From Asticcacaulis sp. AC466 (lineage in GTDB: Bacteria > Pseudomonadota > Alphaproteobacteria > Caulobacterales > Caulobacteraceae), in assembly GCF_000495815.1 (NCBI RefSeq), contig NZ_AWGE01000030.1, positions 1 through 38,872 on the forward strand: a stretch of 38,872 nucleotides of DNA, written 5' to 3'. Shown here piece after piece: positions 15,497 to 24,222 of this stretch. The notes below the pieces were generated by a model that did not search any database, was not told the origin of the DNA, and worked only from the letters and a program-made list of their open reading frames with translations. A program made the position numbers and the translations under genes. Position 1 is the first letter of the stretch, and each line of letters opens with the position of its first letter.

Positions 15497-17602
15497 GTGG
15501 TGGGTGTACTGTCTGTATTCGTGCCCGTGCTTGCCTTTAGTCCTGCGGCGGTCCTTGTCCAGGCGACGGAGCCGCCGGCCGCAACGCCGGCTCAGGCGCC
15601 TGCAACCAAGACGGATAAGGCCACTGACGAGACCCCCGTTATTGTTGTCACCGCGCGTAAATCCTCCGTCACCAACAAGATCGACCGCCGGGTTTACGAC
15701 GTCTCCGCCCGCCCGGACGCGGCCTTCAGTTCGGCAACTGACGTCTTGGCGCGTATCCCATCGGTGACGGTCGACCCGCGCGGCCGCATCGCTTTACGTG
15801 GCAACAGCCAGGTCAAGGTTCTGGTTGATGGCGTCGAAGCCCGCCCGGGTGTGTTGAACAATCTTCAGGCCTCAGACATCGACCATATCGAGGTCATGAC
15901 CAACCCGTCGGCTCAGTTTTCCTCTGATGGCAGCGGCGGCATTATCAACCTGGTTCTTAAAAAGAAGCGCAAGGACGGCCTGAGCGGCATTTGGAGCGTG
16001 CGTGGCGATGGTGACGGTCGTTACAGCGCCAATGCTAATGTCAGTTACAAGACCGGGCGCTGGACAACCAATGCGTCCGTAGGCGTCAACCGCGAGCGAA
16101 CGATGACCAGAACCGACGGAAGGCAGCAATGGGAGACGGCGTCCGGGCCGGAAACCACCACAGGCACGGGGTTGTCAACGACGTCGCCCCGCTCGTCCTA
16201 TGAAAGTGCGTCAGTCGCCTACGACTTAACCCCGAAAGACCGTTTGCAACTCAGCGGCAACCATTATAGGTCGCGAGCCTTATCGAAGGATGCGGGAACT
16301 GTTTTGATCACCGGCCTGTCCGGCGTCCTGGATGATCACACCGAATCCACAGTCAACCCAGATAGTGGTGAGGGCGGCGAGATTACGGCCCACTACACGC
16401 ATACGGGCGCGATCAAAGACGAGCACTTCGACCTCGACGTCACATACGGCAGCAGCCAATCGAAAGAAAGCTCGGCGCACCGGTTGAGCCACACGGTGCC
16501 GTCGCAGGCCGAGCAAGCCTACATCTACCTGAATAGCGGGAGTGATAGCAGCGTGACCATCAAGGGCGATTATGAGCGCCCGTTCGGCAACTCGCGTTTG
16601 ACGGCCGGTTTTCAGGCTGAGCAAAACGACAGTGATGCACGCAGCCGTTCCGAAAATATCGCAGCCATCGTGCCGGGCGAAGCGGATATCGATACCGCCT
16701 TCCCCTACAGCCGCCAGACCCTGGCCGGCTATGTCACCTGGCAGACGCCGCTTGGCCGCTGGGTGGTCATGCCCGGCCTGAGGATCGAGGCCGATGCGTG
16801 GGACGCCGGCACGGTAAAGCGCAACGACCTGCGGTTTCTGCCATCGCTCAACATGAACCGCGACCTGTCGGATACAACCAAGCTGGTCGCCAGTTACAGC
16901 CACCGCACGCAGCGCCCGGATGTCTTCCAGCTCAATCCACGACGCATATACTGGTCACGCCTGTACGCGTACGAGGGCAACCCCAACCTGGTCTCCCAGG
17001 ACACGGATTCCTACGAAATTGGCTACGAGTTTGCCGACAAGGGTTTCAGCTCCAATGGCAGCTTATATTATCGGGTCAACAAAAACCCGCAGACTGATAC
17101 GCGCCGGATTACGGCGGACCAGGTTGTCATCCAGTCGGTCGTCAATGCCGACCAGTCGCGCGCCGCGGGACTGGAGCTTACGGCCAAGGGCAATTTGATA
17201 AAAAAGCTGGATTACTCACTTAACTTCAACCTGTTTGACAGCGAAGTCGCCGGTATGGTCGGCGGGGAGACCTTGCGCCGGCAAAATGTGACCTACTCCG
17301 GAAATGCCGTCATCGACTACAAGCCCCGACCAAAGGATTGGATCCAACTGACCCTCAGTGGCGAAGGGCGTGGCGTGGCGTTGCAAGGCTATAAGACGGG
17401 CTACTATCGGCTCGACATGACGTACCGGCATAAGCTGACGCCAAAATGGACGGCGTCAGTGCGGGCCTTCGACCTGTTAAATTCGTCGAAACAGACAGAT
17501 ATTTTCGTCACCCCCGAAGGTGACTCCCGCACGGTTAGTCGCAAGGAGCGGCCAGCGATCATGATCGGTATTGCCCGCAGCTTTGGCAATACCGGGCAAT
17601 AG
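15497..17602 (+). CDS. TonB-dependent outer-membrane receptor
   Basis: A 701-residue protein: a short signal-like N-terminus (VGVLSVFVPVLAFSPAAVLVQA), a TonB-box-like PVIVVTARK near residue 50, a plug domain about 55-160 (VLARIPSVTVDPRGRIALRGN, then VLVDGVEARPG, then SSDGSGGIINLVLKKK), and a long beta-barrel to the end (LRFLPSLNMNRDLSDTTKL, SYSHRTQRPDVFQLNP). The barrel resembles the outer-membrane beta-barrel type found in many carbohydrate receptors. No N-terminal STN signalling domain is present, so direct sigma/anti-sigma control is unlikely. The start is GTG at 15497, just after AGAGGGGA; the neighbouring GTG at 15500 is equally possible. Its place after the arabinosidase operon and before kduI suggests import of arabino- or pectin oligosaccharides. 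The substrate is inference. Confidence 0.9.
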   Translation: MVGVLSVFVPVLAFSPAAVLVQATEPPAATPAQAPATKTDKATDETPVIVVTARKSSVTNKIDRRVYDVSARPDAAFSSATDVLARIPSVTVDPRGRIALRGNSQVKVLVDGVEARPGVLNNLQASDIDHIEVMTNPSAQFSSDGSGGIINLVLKKKRKDGLSGIWSVRGDGDGRYSANANVSYKTGRWTTNASVGVNRERTMTRTDGRQQWETASGPETTTGTGLSTTSPRSSYESASVAYDLTPKDRLQLSGNHYRSRALSKDAGTVLITGLSGVLDDHTESTVNPDSGEGGEITAHYTHTGAIKDEHFDLDVTYGSSQSKESSAHRLSHTVPSQAEQAYIYLNSGSDSSVTIKGDYERPFGNSRLTAGFQAEQNDSDARSRSENIAAIVPGEADIDTAFPYSRQTLAGYVTWQTPLGRWVVMPGLRIEADAWDAGTVKRNDLRFLPSLNMNRDLSDTTKLVASYSHRTQRPDVFQLNPRRIYWSRLYAYEGNPNLVSQDTDSYEIGYEFADKGFSSNGSLYYRVNKNPQTDTRRITADQVVIQSVVNADQSRAAGLELTAKGNLIKKLDYSLNFNLFDSEVAGMVGGETLRRQNVTYSGNAVIDYKPRPKDWIQLTLSGEGRGVALQGYKTGYYRLDMTYRHKLTPKWTASVRAFDLLNSSKQTDIFVTPEGDSRTVSRKERPAIMIGIARSFGNTGQ

Positions 17603-17617
17603 CGAGACGACGTGGGA

Positions 17618-17646
17618 CCTGGCGACAGGCAACACGCCTGGCCAGG
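17618..17646 (+). terminator. stable hairpin downstream of the TonB receptor, possible terminator
   Basis: CCTGGC (17618-17623) pairs with GCCAGG (17641-17646), and inside it AGGC (17627-17630) pairs with GCCT (17636-17639). It begins 16 nt after the receptor stop. No T-run follows, so it may stabilise the mRNA end rather than terminate transcription. Confidence 0.35.
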
Positions 17647-17838
17647 CCCTATACATTTCATTGCAAAAGGCAAGCAAATGGACGGAAGCGTCCATCTTGC
17701 CTGTTGTCACCTGGAAAGGCGCGACAAGTATCAATCTGGACTTTCTGCGGCAAATCCCGGCTCTGATCGGGCGAAATTAGAGATTAAATTAATATTTTCA
17801 CATGTTTAAGTCTAATCATCACCAAATACAATTTACTA

Positions 17839-17867
17839 TTGATACCGGTGTCATAGATTGCTACACA
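17839..17867 (+). promoter_or_regulatory. kduI promoter with LacI-type operator TGATACCGGTGTCA
   Basis: The 14-bp palindrome at 17840-17853 (half-sites TGAYAC, centred on CG) has the even, CG-centred symmetry of LacI-family operators. It overlaps a candidate -35 TTGATA (17839-17844). A -10-like TACACA (17862-17867) follows at 17 bp. The identical 14-mer is at 29421-29434. Repression relieved by a uronate-derived inducer is inferred. Confidence 0.6.
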
Positions 17868-17902
17868 TGGGGCAAATCTGACTTCACAGCTTGGAAACCC
17901 CC

Positions 17903-18769
17903 ATGTGTAAAACCCACTCCATTTTCGCCAAGACCTTGCACGCCACGCATCCGGACATGATGGCGGGCGCCGATAATCAGGCTTTGCGCGACAAGTATCT
18001 GATGACCGGCCTGTTTACGCCGGACGCCGTGGTGTTGCATTACACGCACTTCGAGCGCTTCGTTATCGGTGGCGTCGCGCCGGTCAATATGGCGATCAAG
18101 TTGCCGGATCAGACCGAGCCGGCGTCCGCCGCGGGGCATCCCTTCCTGGAGCGTCGCGAGTTGGGTGTTATCAATGTCGGCGGCGGTACCGGCACGGTAA
18201 AGGTCGATGGTGTCGATTACAGCCTGGCGCAAAAGGATGGGCTCTATATTCCCATGGGTACGGCCGAGGTACTGTTCGCGTCTGATGATGTCGCCAACCC
18301 TGCCCTCTTCTATCTGACCTCAACGCCGGCGCACGCGCGCTATGAAACGGTAAAGATTTCCATTGATCAGGCCGTGCCGCTGGAACGCGGCGCGCTGGAA
18401 ACCTCCAATCAGCGTATCATCTATCAGTACATTGTGCCGACGACCGCCAAATCCTGCCAGCTTCTGCTCGGTCTTACCATTCTGTCGCCGGGCTCGGTAT
18501 GGAACACCATGCCGCCGCACCTGCATGACCGCCGCTCCGAAGTCTATTTCTACTTCGATCTGGGCGAAAACGACCGGGTTTTCCATTTCATGGGCGAGCC
18601 TGACAATGCGCGCCATATCGTCATGCAGAACAACGAAGCCGTCGTCTCCCCGCCGTGGTCGATCCACATGGGCGCGGGCACCAGCAACTATGCCTTCATC
18701 TGGGCCATGGGCGGGGAAAACCTCGACTATACCGACATGAAGGTGCTCGATATCTGCCAATTGGCCTAA
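17903..18769 (+). CDS. kduI: 5-dehydro-4-deoxy-D-glucuronate isomerase
   Basis: A 288-residue cupin-type isomerase that converts 5-keto-4-deoxyuronate, from unsaturated galacturonate after pectin cleavage, to 3-deoxy-D-glycero-2,5-hexodiulosonate in the cytoplasm. The zinc ligands are H206, H208, E213 ([15 protein letters not shown]) and H255 ([10 protein letters not shown]). They are offset by exactly ten from the E. coli enzyme's H196, H198, E203 and H245, which supports the assignment and the start. The ATG at 17903 has GGAAA upstream; a TTG at 17891 is less likely. The next gene, kduD, performs the following step. The operator at 17840 lies 50 bp upstream. Confidence 0.96.
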   Translation: MCKTHSIFAKTLHATHPDMMAGADNQALRDKYLMTGLFTPDAVVLHYTHFERFVIGGVAPVNMAIKLPDQTEPASAAGHPFLERRELGVINVGGGTGTVKVDGVDYSLAQKDGLYIPMGTAEVLFASDDVANPALFYLTSTPAHARYETVKISIDQAVPLERGALETSNQRIIYQYIVPTTAKSCQLLLGLTILSPGSVWNTMPPHLHDRRSEVYFYFDLGENDRVFHFMGEPDNARHIVMQNNEAVVSPPWSIHMGAGTSNYAFIWAMGGENLDYTDMKVLDICQLA

Positions 18770-18781
18770 CGGGCCTGGGTA

Positions 18782-18846
18782 TCCGTCTGATTTGAGACGG
18801 AGCCGTTCATTCACAAGAAAAGTTTCGGATCGGACTGTGCCGATCC
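18782..18846 (+). repeat. two stem-loops in the kduI-kduD intergenic region
   Basis: Two perfect 7-bp inverted repeats, each with a 6-nt loop: TCCGTCT (18782-18788)/AGACGGA (18795-18801), and GGATCGG (18827-18833)/CCGATCC (18840-18846). The second ends 21 nt before the kduD start, just ahead of its ribosome binding site. They may stabilise or process the mRNA between the two genes. Confidence 0.5.
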
Positions 18847-18867
18847 TCAAGAAACGGGGAAAGTTCT

Positions 18868-19626
18868 ATGTCCAACTCCATGTTTGATCTGACCGGAAAG
18901 GTCGCCCTCGTGACCGGCGCCAATACCGGGTTGGGCCAGGGCATCGCCCTGGCTCTGGCCGAAGCCGGTGCCGACATCGCCGCCGCCGGTATCGTGCCTG
19001 CCACTGAAACCGGTGAGAAGGTTGCGGCGCTTGGTCGTCGTTTCATCAATATCGAAGCCAACCTGATGTCAGTCGAGCCGGTCGACCGTATTTTGTCGGA
19101 AACCCTGGCCGGCCTTGGCCGCCTGGATATCCTGGTCAACAATGCCGGTCTGATCCGCCGCGCCGACGCCGTCGATTTCTCGGAAAAGGATTGGGACGAC
19201 GTGATGAACGTCAATATCAAGTCCGCCTTCTTCATGGCCCAGGCCGCCGGCCGTCACTTTATCGCCCAGGGCTATGGCAAGATCATCAATATTGCCTCCA
19301 TGCTGTCCTTCCAGGGTGGCATCCGTGTGCCATCCTACACGGCTTCGAAATCGGGCATTGCCGGCATTACACGCCTGCTCGCCAATGAGTGGGCCTCAAA
19401 GGGCATCAATACCAATGCCATCGCGCCAGGCTACATGGCCACCGACAACACGGCGCAAATCCGCGCCGACGAAGTGCGCGAAAAGGCCATCCTCGACCGC
19501 ATTCCGGCTAACCGTTGGGGCGATCCGGCGGATCTGGGCGGTACGGCCGTATTCCTGGCCTCGCGGGCGTCGGACTACGTCAATGGCGCGATTATTCCGG
19601 TCGATGGCGGCTGGCTGGCGCGCTAA
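18868..19626 (+). CDS. kduD: 2-dehydro-3-deoxy-D-gluconate 5-dehydrogenase (SDR family)
   Basis: A 252-residue short-chain dehydrogenase reducing 3-deoxy-hexodiulosonate to 2-keto-3-deoxygluconate with NAD(P)H, the step after KduI. The Rossmann glycine motif TGANTGLGQG lies at about residues 16-25, NNAG follows near residue 90, and the catalytic tyrosine and lysine are Y157 and K161 (SYTASKSG). VDGGWLAR is the family ending. The length equals E. coli KduD, and FDLTGKVALVTG at the start is characteristic. The start has GGGGAAAG upstream. The GH28 gene begins 8 nt after the stop, so they are co-transcribed. Assignment over other SDRs is made firm by kduI next door. Confidence 0.93.
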   Translation: MSNSMFDLTGKVALVTGANTGLGQGIALALAEAGADIAAAGIVPATETGEKVAALGRRFINIEANLMSVEPVDRILSETLAGLGRLDILVNNAGLIRRADAVDFSEKDWDDVMNVNIKSAFFMAQAAGRHFIAQGYGKIINIASMLSFQGGIRVPSYTASKSGIAGITRLLANEWASKGINTNAIAPGYMATDNTAQIRADEVREKAILDRIPANRWGDPADLGGTAVFLASRASDYVNGAIIPVDGGWLAR

Positions 19627-19634
19627 GCGTTCCG

Positions 19635-21047
19635 ATGCTGAATATCCGCGATTTCGGCGCGACGGGCGACGGTGTGCATCACGACACCGCCGCCATTAAT
19701 GCCGCCATTGCGCGCGCCGCCCAATCGGGCGCGACGGTCGTCATTCCGGAAGGGCGATTCCTCAGCTTCTCTATCCGTTTGCTGAGCGGCATAACCCTGC
19801 GCCTTGACGCGGGCGCGGTCCTGGAAGCTGCCGATCCGGATCGCCACGGCGGTGCCTATGATCTGCCGGAAGACAATCCCCACGATCTGTACCAGGATTT
19901 TGGCCACAGCCACTGGCACAACAGTCTGATCTGGGGCGAAAACCTCGAGCGTGTGACCATTTGCGGGCCTGGCCACATCGATGGCGTTGGCCTGACGCGC
20001 GAAGGCCCGGGATCTATGTGGAAACGTCAGTCGGGTGAGTTCCCGCTGAGCATGCGGGGACTTTCGGCTAAGGTGATGGCGGAACTGACGCCGGACCTGT
20101 CAGCCATGCAGGGTCTCGGCAATAAGGCTATCGCTCTGAAAAATTGCCGCCATGTCGTCTTGAGTGATTTTACCCTGGCGCGGGGTGGTCATTTTGCCGT
20201 CCTGGCCACCGGTTGCGACGATCTCGACATTGCGAACCTGACCATCGACACCAACCGGGATGGACTTGATATAGACGGGTGTCGCCGCGTTCGCATTCAC
20301 GGCTGCCGGGTCAACACGCCTAATGACGATGCCATTGTCCTCAAAAGCTCGTTCGCCTTGGGTGAGCGGCGAGCGACGGAAGACGTCGATATCGTCGATT
20401 GCCACGTGAGCGGCTTCGATCCGGGCACCCTGCTTGACGGCACGTTCGGCCGGGCGCAGCAGTTATCTCCGGACCAAGATCGGGTCACCGGCCGCATCAA
20501 GATCGGCACCGAATCCTATGGCGATTTTCGCCGCATCCATATCCGCGATTGCCGGTTTGAGCGGTCGCGCGGTCTGGCGCTGGAAACAGTGGATGGCGGG
20601 ACTATCGAAGACGTCACCGCAGAAAACCTCACCCTATCGGACATCACGACCGCGCCGCTCTTTCTGCGGTTGGGGGCGCGTCTGCGTGGGCCTGATGGCA
20701 CGACGCCCGGCGCGATCCGACGCGTCACCATCCGCAACATGACAGCCACGGATATTTTGCCCGATTACAGCGCCTTGATCGTGGGGCTTGCCCAGTATCC
20801 AATCGAAGACGTGACATTGGACACTGTGTCCTTCACCTATCGCGGCGGCTTCGTAGGCAGTCCCGGTACGCCCGATGAATTGGCGGCCGCCTATCCTGAG
20901 CCCAGCATGTTCGGCCCGACCCCCGCCTATGGCTTATGGACGCGGCACGTGCGGGGCCTGAGCCTCACCCATGTCAATCTGGCAACCGATGGGCCGGATG
21001 CGCGGCCCAATATCATTTTGGAAGATACCCATCTGCGAGGCGCGTGA
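19635..21047 (+). CDS. GH28 polygalacturonase-type glycoside hydrolase
   Basis: A 470-residue right-handed beta-helix protein of the pectinase family. It opens with LNIRDFGATGDGVHHDTAAINAAI, the standard GH28/pectate-lyase-fold start. The catalytic aspartates are D209 in NRDGLDIDGC and D231/D232 in NTPNDDAIVLKS. GRIKIGTESYGDF holds the Arg-Ile-Lys substrate motif. No signal peptide is seen from the ATG at 19635, so it is probably intracellular and acts on short oligogalacturonides, as bacterial exo-acting GH28 enzymes do. A longer frame from 19515 overlaps kduD and is rejected. The ribosome binding site is weak; the 8-nt gap after kduD suggests coupling. The 3' end overlaps the glpD 3' end by 35 bp in convergent orientation. 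GH28 also contains rhamnogalacturonases. Confidence 0.9.
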   Translation: MLNIRDFGATGDGVHHDTAAINAAIARAAQSGATVVIPEGRFLSFSIRLLSGITLRLDAGAVLEAADPDRHGGAYDLPEDNPHDLYQDFGHSHWHNSLIWGENLERVTICGPGHIDGVGLTREGPGSMWKRQSGEFPLSMRGLSAKVMAELTPDLSAMQGLGNKAIALKNCRHVVLSDFTLARGGHFAVLATGCDDLDIANLTIDTNRDGLDIDGCRRVRIHGCRVNTPNDDAIVLKSSFALGERRATEDVDIVDCHVSGFDPGTLLDGTFGRAQQLSPDQDRVTGRIKIGTESYGDFRRIHIRDCRFERSRGLALETVDGGTIEDVTAENLTLSDITTAPLFLRLGARLRGPDGTTPGAIRRVTIRNMTATDILPDYSALIVGLAQYPIEDVTLDTVSFTYRGGFVGSPGTPDELAAAYPEPSMFGPTPAYGLWTRHVRGLSLTHVNLATDGPDARPNIILEDTHLRGA

Positions 21048-22560
21048 AGGCATCGACCTGACTGACCTGCCAGCCCTCGTTCCTGTCTAGTTCCTCGGCC
21101 ATTATTGCTGCCACCCGCGGTGCCATGGCCATGCTGGCGCGGGCGTCGAGCAACAGTGCCCGCAAACGCCGGGAGAGTACGTCCTCAACCGTCCGCGCCT
21201 GTTCGCGACGTACGGCCCACCTGATTTCCGCTTCGGTATAGGGTAGCGACGGATGCAACGCGGTCTGCGCGCCAGGTAGAGCCTGGACTTCGGACAGATC
21301 GCTGCCGTAAACACGCCAGTGATCCGCCGGCGTGGCCTCAGACCAGCCATGCAGGCGCAAGCCTTCGGTTCGGCTCGGCGCCGACGGTAATCCAGCTTCG
21401 TTCGCAGCAAGGTCGATGACGTCCTGCCCCATCCGGCGGTACGTGGTCCACTTGCCCCCCGTCAGGGTGATCAGGCCGCTGTCCGACGTCAGGAGGGTAT
21501 GTTCGCGGGACAGGGTCTTGGTGTCACTCACCGCCCGCGCCTTGACCAGTGGACGCAGGCCGGCAAAAACGCTCAATATATCAGCGCGTGTCGGTGCCGG
21601 GGTCATATAGGCGCCAGCCGTGGCCAGTATGAAGTCGATTTCCGTCTCGAGCGCACGGGGTTCCAGCGCGACGGCCGGCATGGGCGTATCTGTGGTCCCA
21701 ATAAGGGTCCTGCCATGCCACGGCACGGCGAATAGAACGCGACCGTCGGAGGTTTTCGGAACCATCAAAGCGGTGGACCCGGCCAGGAATTGCGGCCCAA
21801 CGACGATATGGACGCCCTGACTGGGCGTCAGCAGGGGGGCGGCGTCGGCGGTGTCGAGCTGCCGGATGGCATCAACGAATATACCCGTGGCGTTGATAAC
21901 GGCCTTGGCGCGCGCCATGTGCACCCTCCCCGTTTCGTCATCGCGAAACGTAACACCGGCGGCTCGGCCGGATACTTTTAAAATGCCAATAACCGGTGCA
22001 GCGTTCAACGCCACCCCGCCATGGGCTTCGAAGGTGCGCAGCAGGGTGATCGCCAAACGGCTGTCGTCGAACTGGCCGTCAAAATAAAGAATGCCGCCGG
22101 TGAGCCCTTGCGGTTTCAGGGTTGGGATATGGTCCAGCGCGCCTTTACGGCCCAATGCCCGGCTGGGCCTGAGGTTTAGCCGTCCCGCCAGCAAGTCATA
22201 GAGTTTCAGGCCAATGCCGTAGAACGGCAGCCGCCAGAACCGGTAGGTGGCGATCAGGAAGCCCAGATCGTGCACCAGATGCGGCGCGTTCTTTTTCAGC
22301 AGACCCCGCTCGTGCAGGGATTCCCTGACCAGATGAATATGGCCCTGGGCGAGATACCTAACCCCGCCGTGTATCAGCTTGGTAGAGCGGCTTGAGGTGC
22401 CCTTGCCGTAATCATGCGCCTCCAGCAATAGCGTGCGATATCCCCGCGTTACCGCCTCGACGGCCGCACCCAGGCCAGATGCGCCGCCGCCGATAATGAT
22501 GACGTCCCAGTCAGTTGTGTCCGTCACAGCCTGGATCAAAGCCGGGCGCGGATCGCTCAT
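21013..22560 (-). CDS. glpD: aerobic glycerol-3-phosphate dehydrogenase
   Basis: A 515-residue FAD enzyme oxidising glycerol 3-phosphate to dihydroxyacetone phosphate and passing electrons to quinones at the inner membrane. The dinucleotide-binding motif [15 protein letters not shown] is at about residues 19-33, followed by [27 protein letters not shown], the GlpD signature. [15 protein letters not shown] lies near residue 365, and a helical C-terminal domain ends the protein. The start ATG at 22560 overlaps the glpK stop as ATGA, so glpK-glpD is a coupled operon; the longer frame to 22665 is inside glpK and is rejected. The last 35 bp overlap the convergent GH28 gene. Confidence 0.95.
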   Translation of the reverse strand: MSDPRPALIQAVTDTTDWDVIIIGGGASGLGAAVEAVTRGYRTLLLEAHDYGKGTSSRSTKLIHGGVRYLAQGHIHLVRESLHERGLLKKNAPHLVHDLGFLIATYRFWRLPFYGIGLKLYDLLAGRLNLRPSRALGRKGALDHIPTLKPQGLTGGILYFDGQFDDSRLAITLLRTFEAHGGVALNAAPVIGILKVSGRAAGVTFRDDETGRVHMARAKAVINATGIFVDAIRQLDTADAAPLLTPSQGVHIVVGPQFLAGSTALMVPKTSDGRVLFAVPWHGRTLIGTTDTPMPAVALEPRALETEIDFILATAGAYMTPAPTRADILSVFAGLRPLVKARAVSDTKTLSREHTLLTSDSGLITLTGGKWTTYRRMGQDVIDLAANEAGLPSAPSRTEGLRLHGWSEATPADHWRVYGSDLSEVQALPGAQTALHPSLPYTEAEIRWAVRREQARTVEDVLSRRLRALLLDARASMAMAPRVAAIMAEELDRNEGWQVSQVDAFTRLADGYLPK

Positions 22561-24047
22561 TGCGCCCATCCGCCACTGCGCGCCACCGCGTCGCGCCACC
22601 GCGTTAGGCGCTCTGCCCGTTCGTCGGCGGACATGGCCGGAGAGAAGGTGCGGTCCATCTGCCATTGCGCGGCCACCTCCTCTGGTGAGGACCAGTAGCC
22701 GACTGCCAGACCGGCCAGATAGGCGGCACCCAGGGCCGTGGTTTCTGTGACCTTGGGCCGAACCACAGGCACGCCCAGAATATCGGCCTGAAACTGCATC
22801 ATGAGGTTGTTGCGGCTGGCGCCACCATCGACACGCAATTCCTTGAGGCTGACGCCGGAGTCGCGTTGCATGGCTTCCAGCACGTCTGCGGATTGAAAGG
22901 CGATCGCTTCCAGCGCGGCGCGGGCAATATGGGCCTTGGTCGTCCCGCGCGTCAGCCCGATCACCATGCCGCGCGCATAGGCATCCCAGTGCGGCGCGCC
23001 CAGACCGACAAAGGCCGGAACCAGAAAAACATCGCCGCTGTCAGGCACCGACGCCGCCAGGCTTTCGATGTCCTCGGAATTTCGAATGAGGCCGAGACCG
23101 TCGCGCAGCCATTGAACCAGGGCGCCGGCCACGAAAACCGAGCCTTCAAGGGCGTAGGTGGTCTGCCCGCCCAATTGCCAGGCAACGGTCGACAATAGCT
23201 TGTTTTGGCTGGGGACCGCTTCTGCGGCCGTATTCATCAGCATGAAACAGCCGGTCCCATAGGTATTTTTGGCCATGCCCCGTTCCAGGCAGGCCTGGCC
23301 AAAGGTCGCTGCCTGCTGATCGCCTGCCATGCCGGCAATCGGCAGACGCGCCCCCAGTATGCCCGACGCAGTCTCTCCGTAGACCTCGCTATTGCCGCGC
23401 ACCTCAGGCAACAGGCTGCGAGGAATTTCCAGTATGGCCAGAAGATCGTCATCCCAGGCGCCGGTGTGAATATTATAGAGGAGCGTGCGGCTGGCATTGC
23501 TGGCGTCGGTGATATGCAAGGCCCCGCCGCTCAGATTCCAGACCAGCCAGCTGTCTATGGTCCCGAAGGCCAGTTCGCCGCGCTGCGCCCGCTCCCGCGC
23601 GTCCGGGACGGTGTCGAGCAGCCACCTGATCTTCGTCCCGCTGAAATAGGCGTCAAGCAGGAGCCCGGTCTTTTGCTGGAAAACCGCCTCATGTCCGGCC
23701 GCCTTCAACTCGTCACAGATATGCGCCGTACGCCGATCCTGCCAGACGATGGCGTTGTGGATCGGGCGGCCTGTCTTCCGGTCCCAAATGACGGTCGTTT
23801 CGCGTTGATTGGTGATGCCGATGGCGGCGATATCGCTCGCCCGCAGGCCGGCGCCCGCTATGGCTTCGTTCGCTACGCCGATCTGGGTGGACCAGATTTC
23901 TCGCGCGTCGTGTTCCACCCAGCCGGGTTGCGGAAAGATTTGACGAAATTCCTTTTGCGCCACCTTCAGGCAATGACCTTCCCGGTCGAAGACGATGGCG
24001 CGGCTGGACGTTGTGCCCTGATCGAGGGCCAGAATATAGCGGGTCAT
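22557..24047 (-). CDS. glpK: glycerol kinase
   Basis: A 496-residue FGGY-family kinase phosphorylating glycerol to glycerol 3-phosphate with ATP. It begins [21 protein letters not shown], the phosphate-1 motif. [32 protein letters not shown] and [13 protein letters not shown] are classic GlpK segments, and [20 protein letters not shown] lies near residue 410. The length is standard. The ATG at 24047 has no strong ribosome binding site. It is the first gene of glpK-glpD. No glpF facilitator or glpR repressor is in the window, so uptake and control lie elsewhere. Confidence 0.97.
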   Translation of the reverse strand: MTRYILALDQGTTSSRAIVFDREGHCLKVAQKEFRQIFPQPGWVEHDAREIWSTQIGVANEAIAGAGLRASDIAAIGITNQRETTVIWDRKTGRPIHNAIVWQDRRTAHICDELKAAGHEAVFQQKTGLLLDAYFSGTKIRWLLDTVPDARERAQRGELAFGTIDSWLVWNLSGGALHITDASNASRTLLYNIHTGAWDDDLLAILEIPRSLLPEVRGNSEVYGETASGILGARLPIAGMAGDQQAATFGQACLERGMAKNTYGTGCFMLMNTAAEAVPSQNKLLSTVAWQLGGQTTYALEGSVFVAGALVQWLRDGLGLIRNSEDIESLAASVPDSGDVFLVPAFVGLGAPHWDAYARGMVIGLTRGTTKAHIARAALEAIAFQSADVLEAMQRDSGVSLKELRVDGGASRNNLMMQFQADILGVPVVRPKVTETTALGAAYLAGLAVGYWSSPEEVAAQWQMDRTFSPAMSADERAERLTRWRDAVARSGGWAQ

Positions 24048-24222
24048 GCCAAGAGGTTCGCGCCTTTGGCGTCGGGTGACAAGCGCTTTAATGCCGCCCC
24101 TAAGGTTTTGCCGCCTCTCAGAGGGGTAATCCCAAGATGCAAATTTGTGTCAAAGCGTGAGTTGCATAGCCGGCGGCGCGAGGATAATCACATCGGCAAC
24201 GATTTTTAGTAGTGAGGCCCGC

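Larger units (their letters stand above)
17603..17902. other. intergenic region between the TonB receptor and kduI
   Basis: 300 bp. It holds the hairpin at 17618-17646 and the operator/promoter at 17839-17867, described separately. Short frames occur but none has a ribosome binding site or recognisable product. The DNA from about 17775 to 17845 is AT-rich, as expected for a promoter. Confidence 0.5.

Noticed and set aside
17571..17780. 69-codon frame after the TonB receptor
   Set aside because: It begins inside the receptor gene in another frame, spans the hairpin region, and has no recognisable domain.
19515..19634. N-terminal extension of the GH28 gene into kduD
   Set aside because: The GH28 fold begins at the ATG at 19635, and the extension is Gly/Arg-rich out-of-frame kduD sequence.
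22561..22665. N-terminal extension of glpD into glpK
   Set aside because: The known GlpD start region begins just after the ATG at 22560, which overlaps the glpK stop as ATGA.
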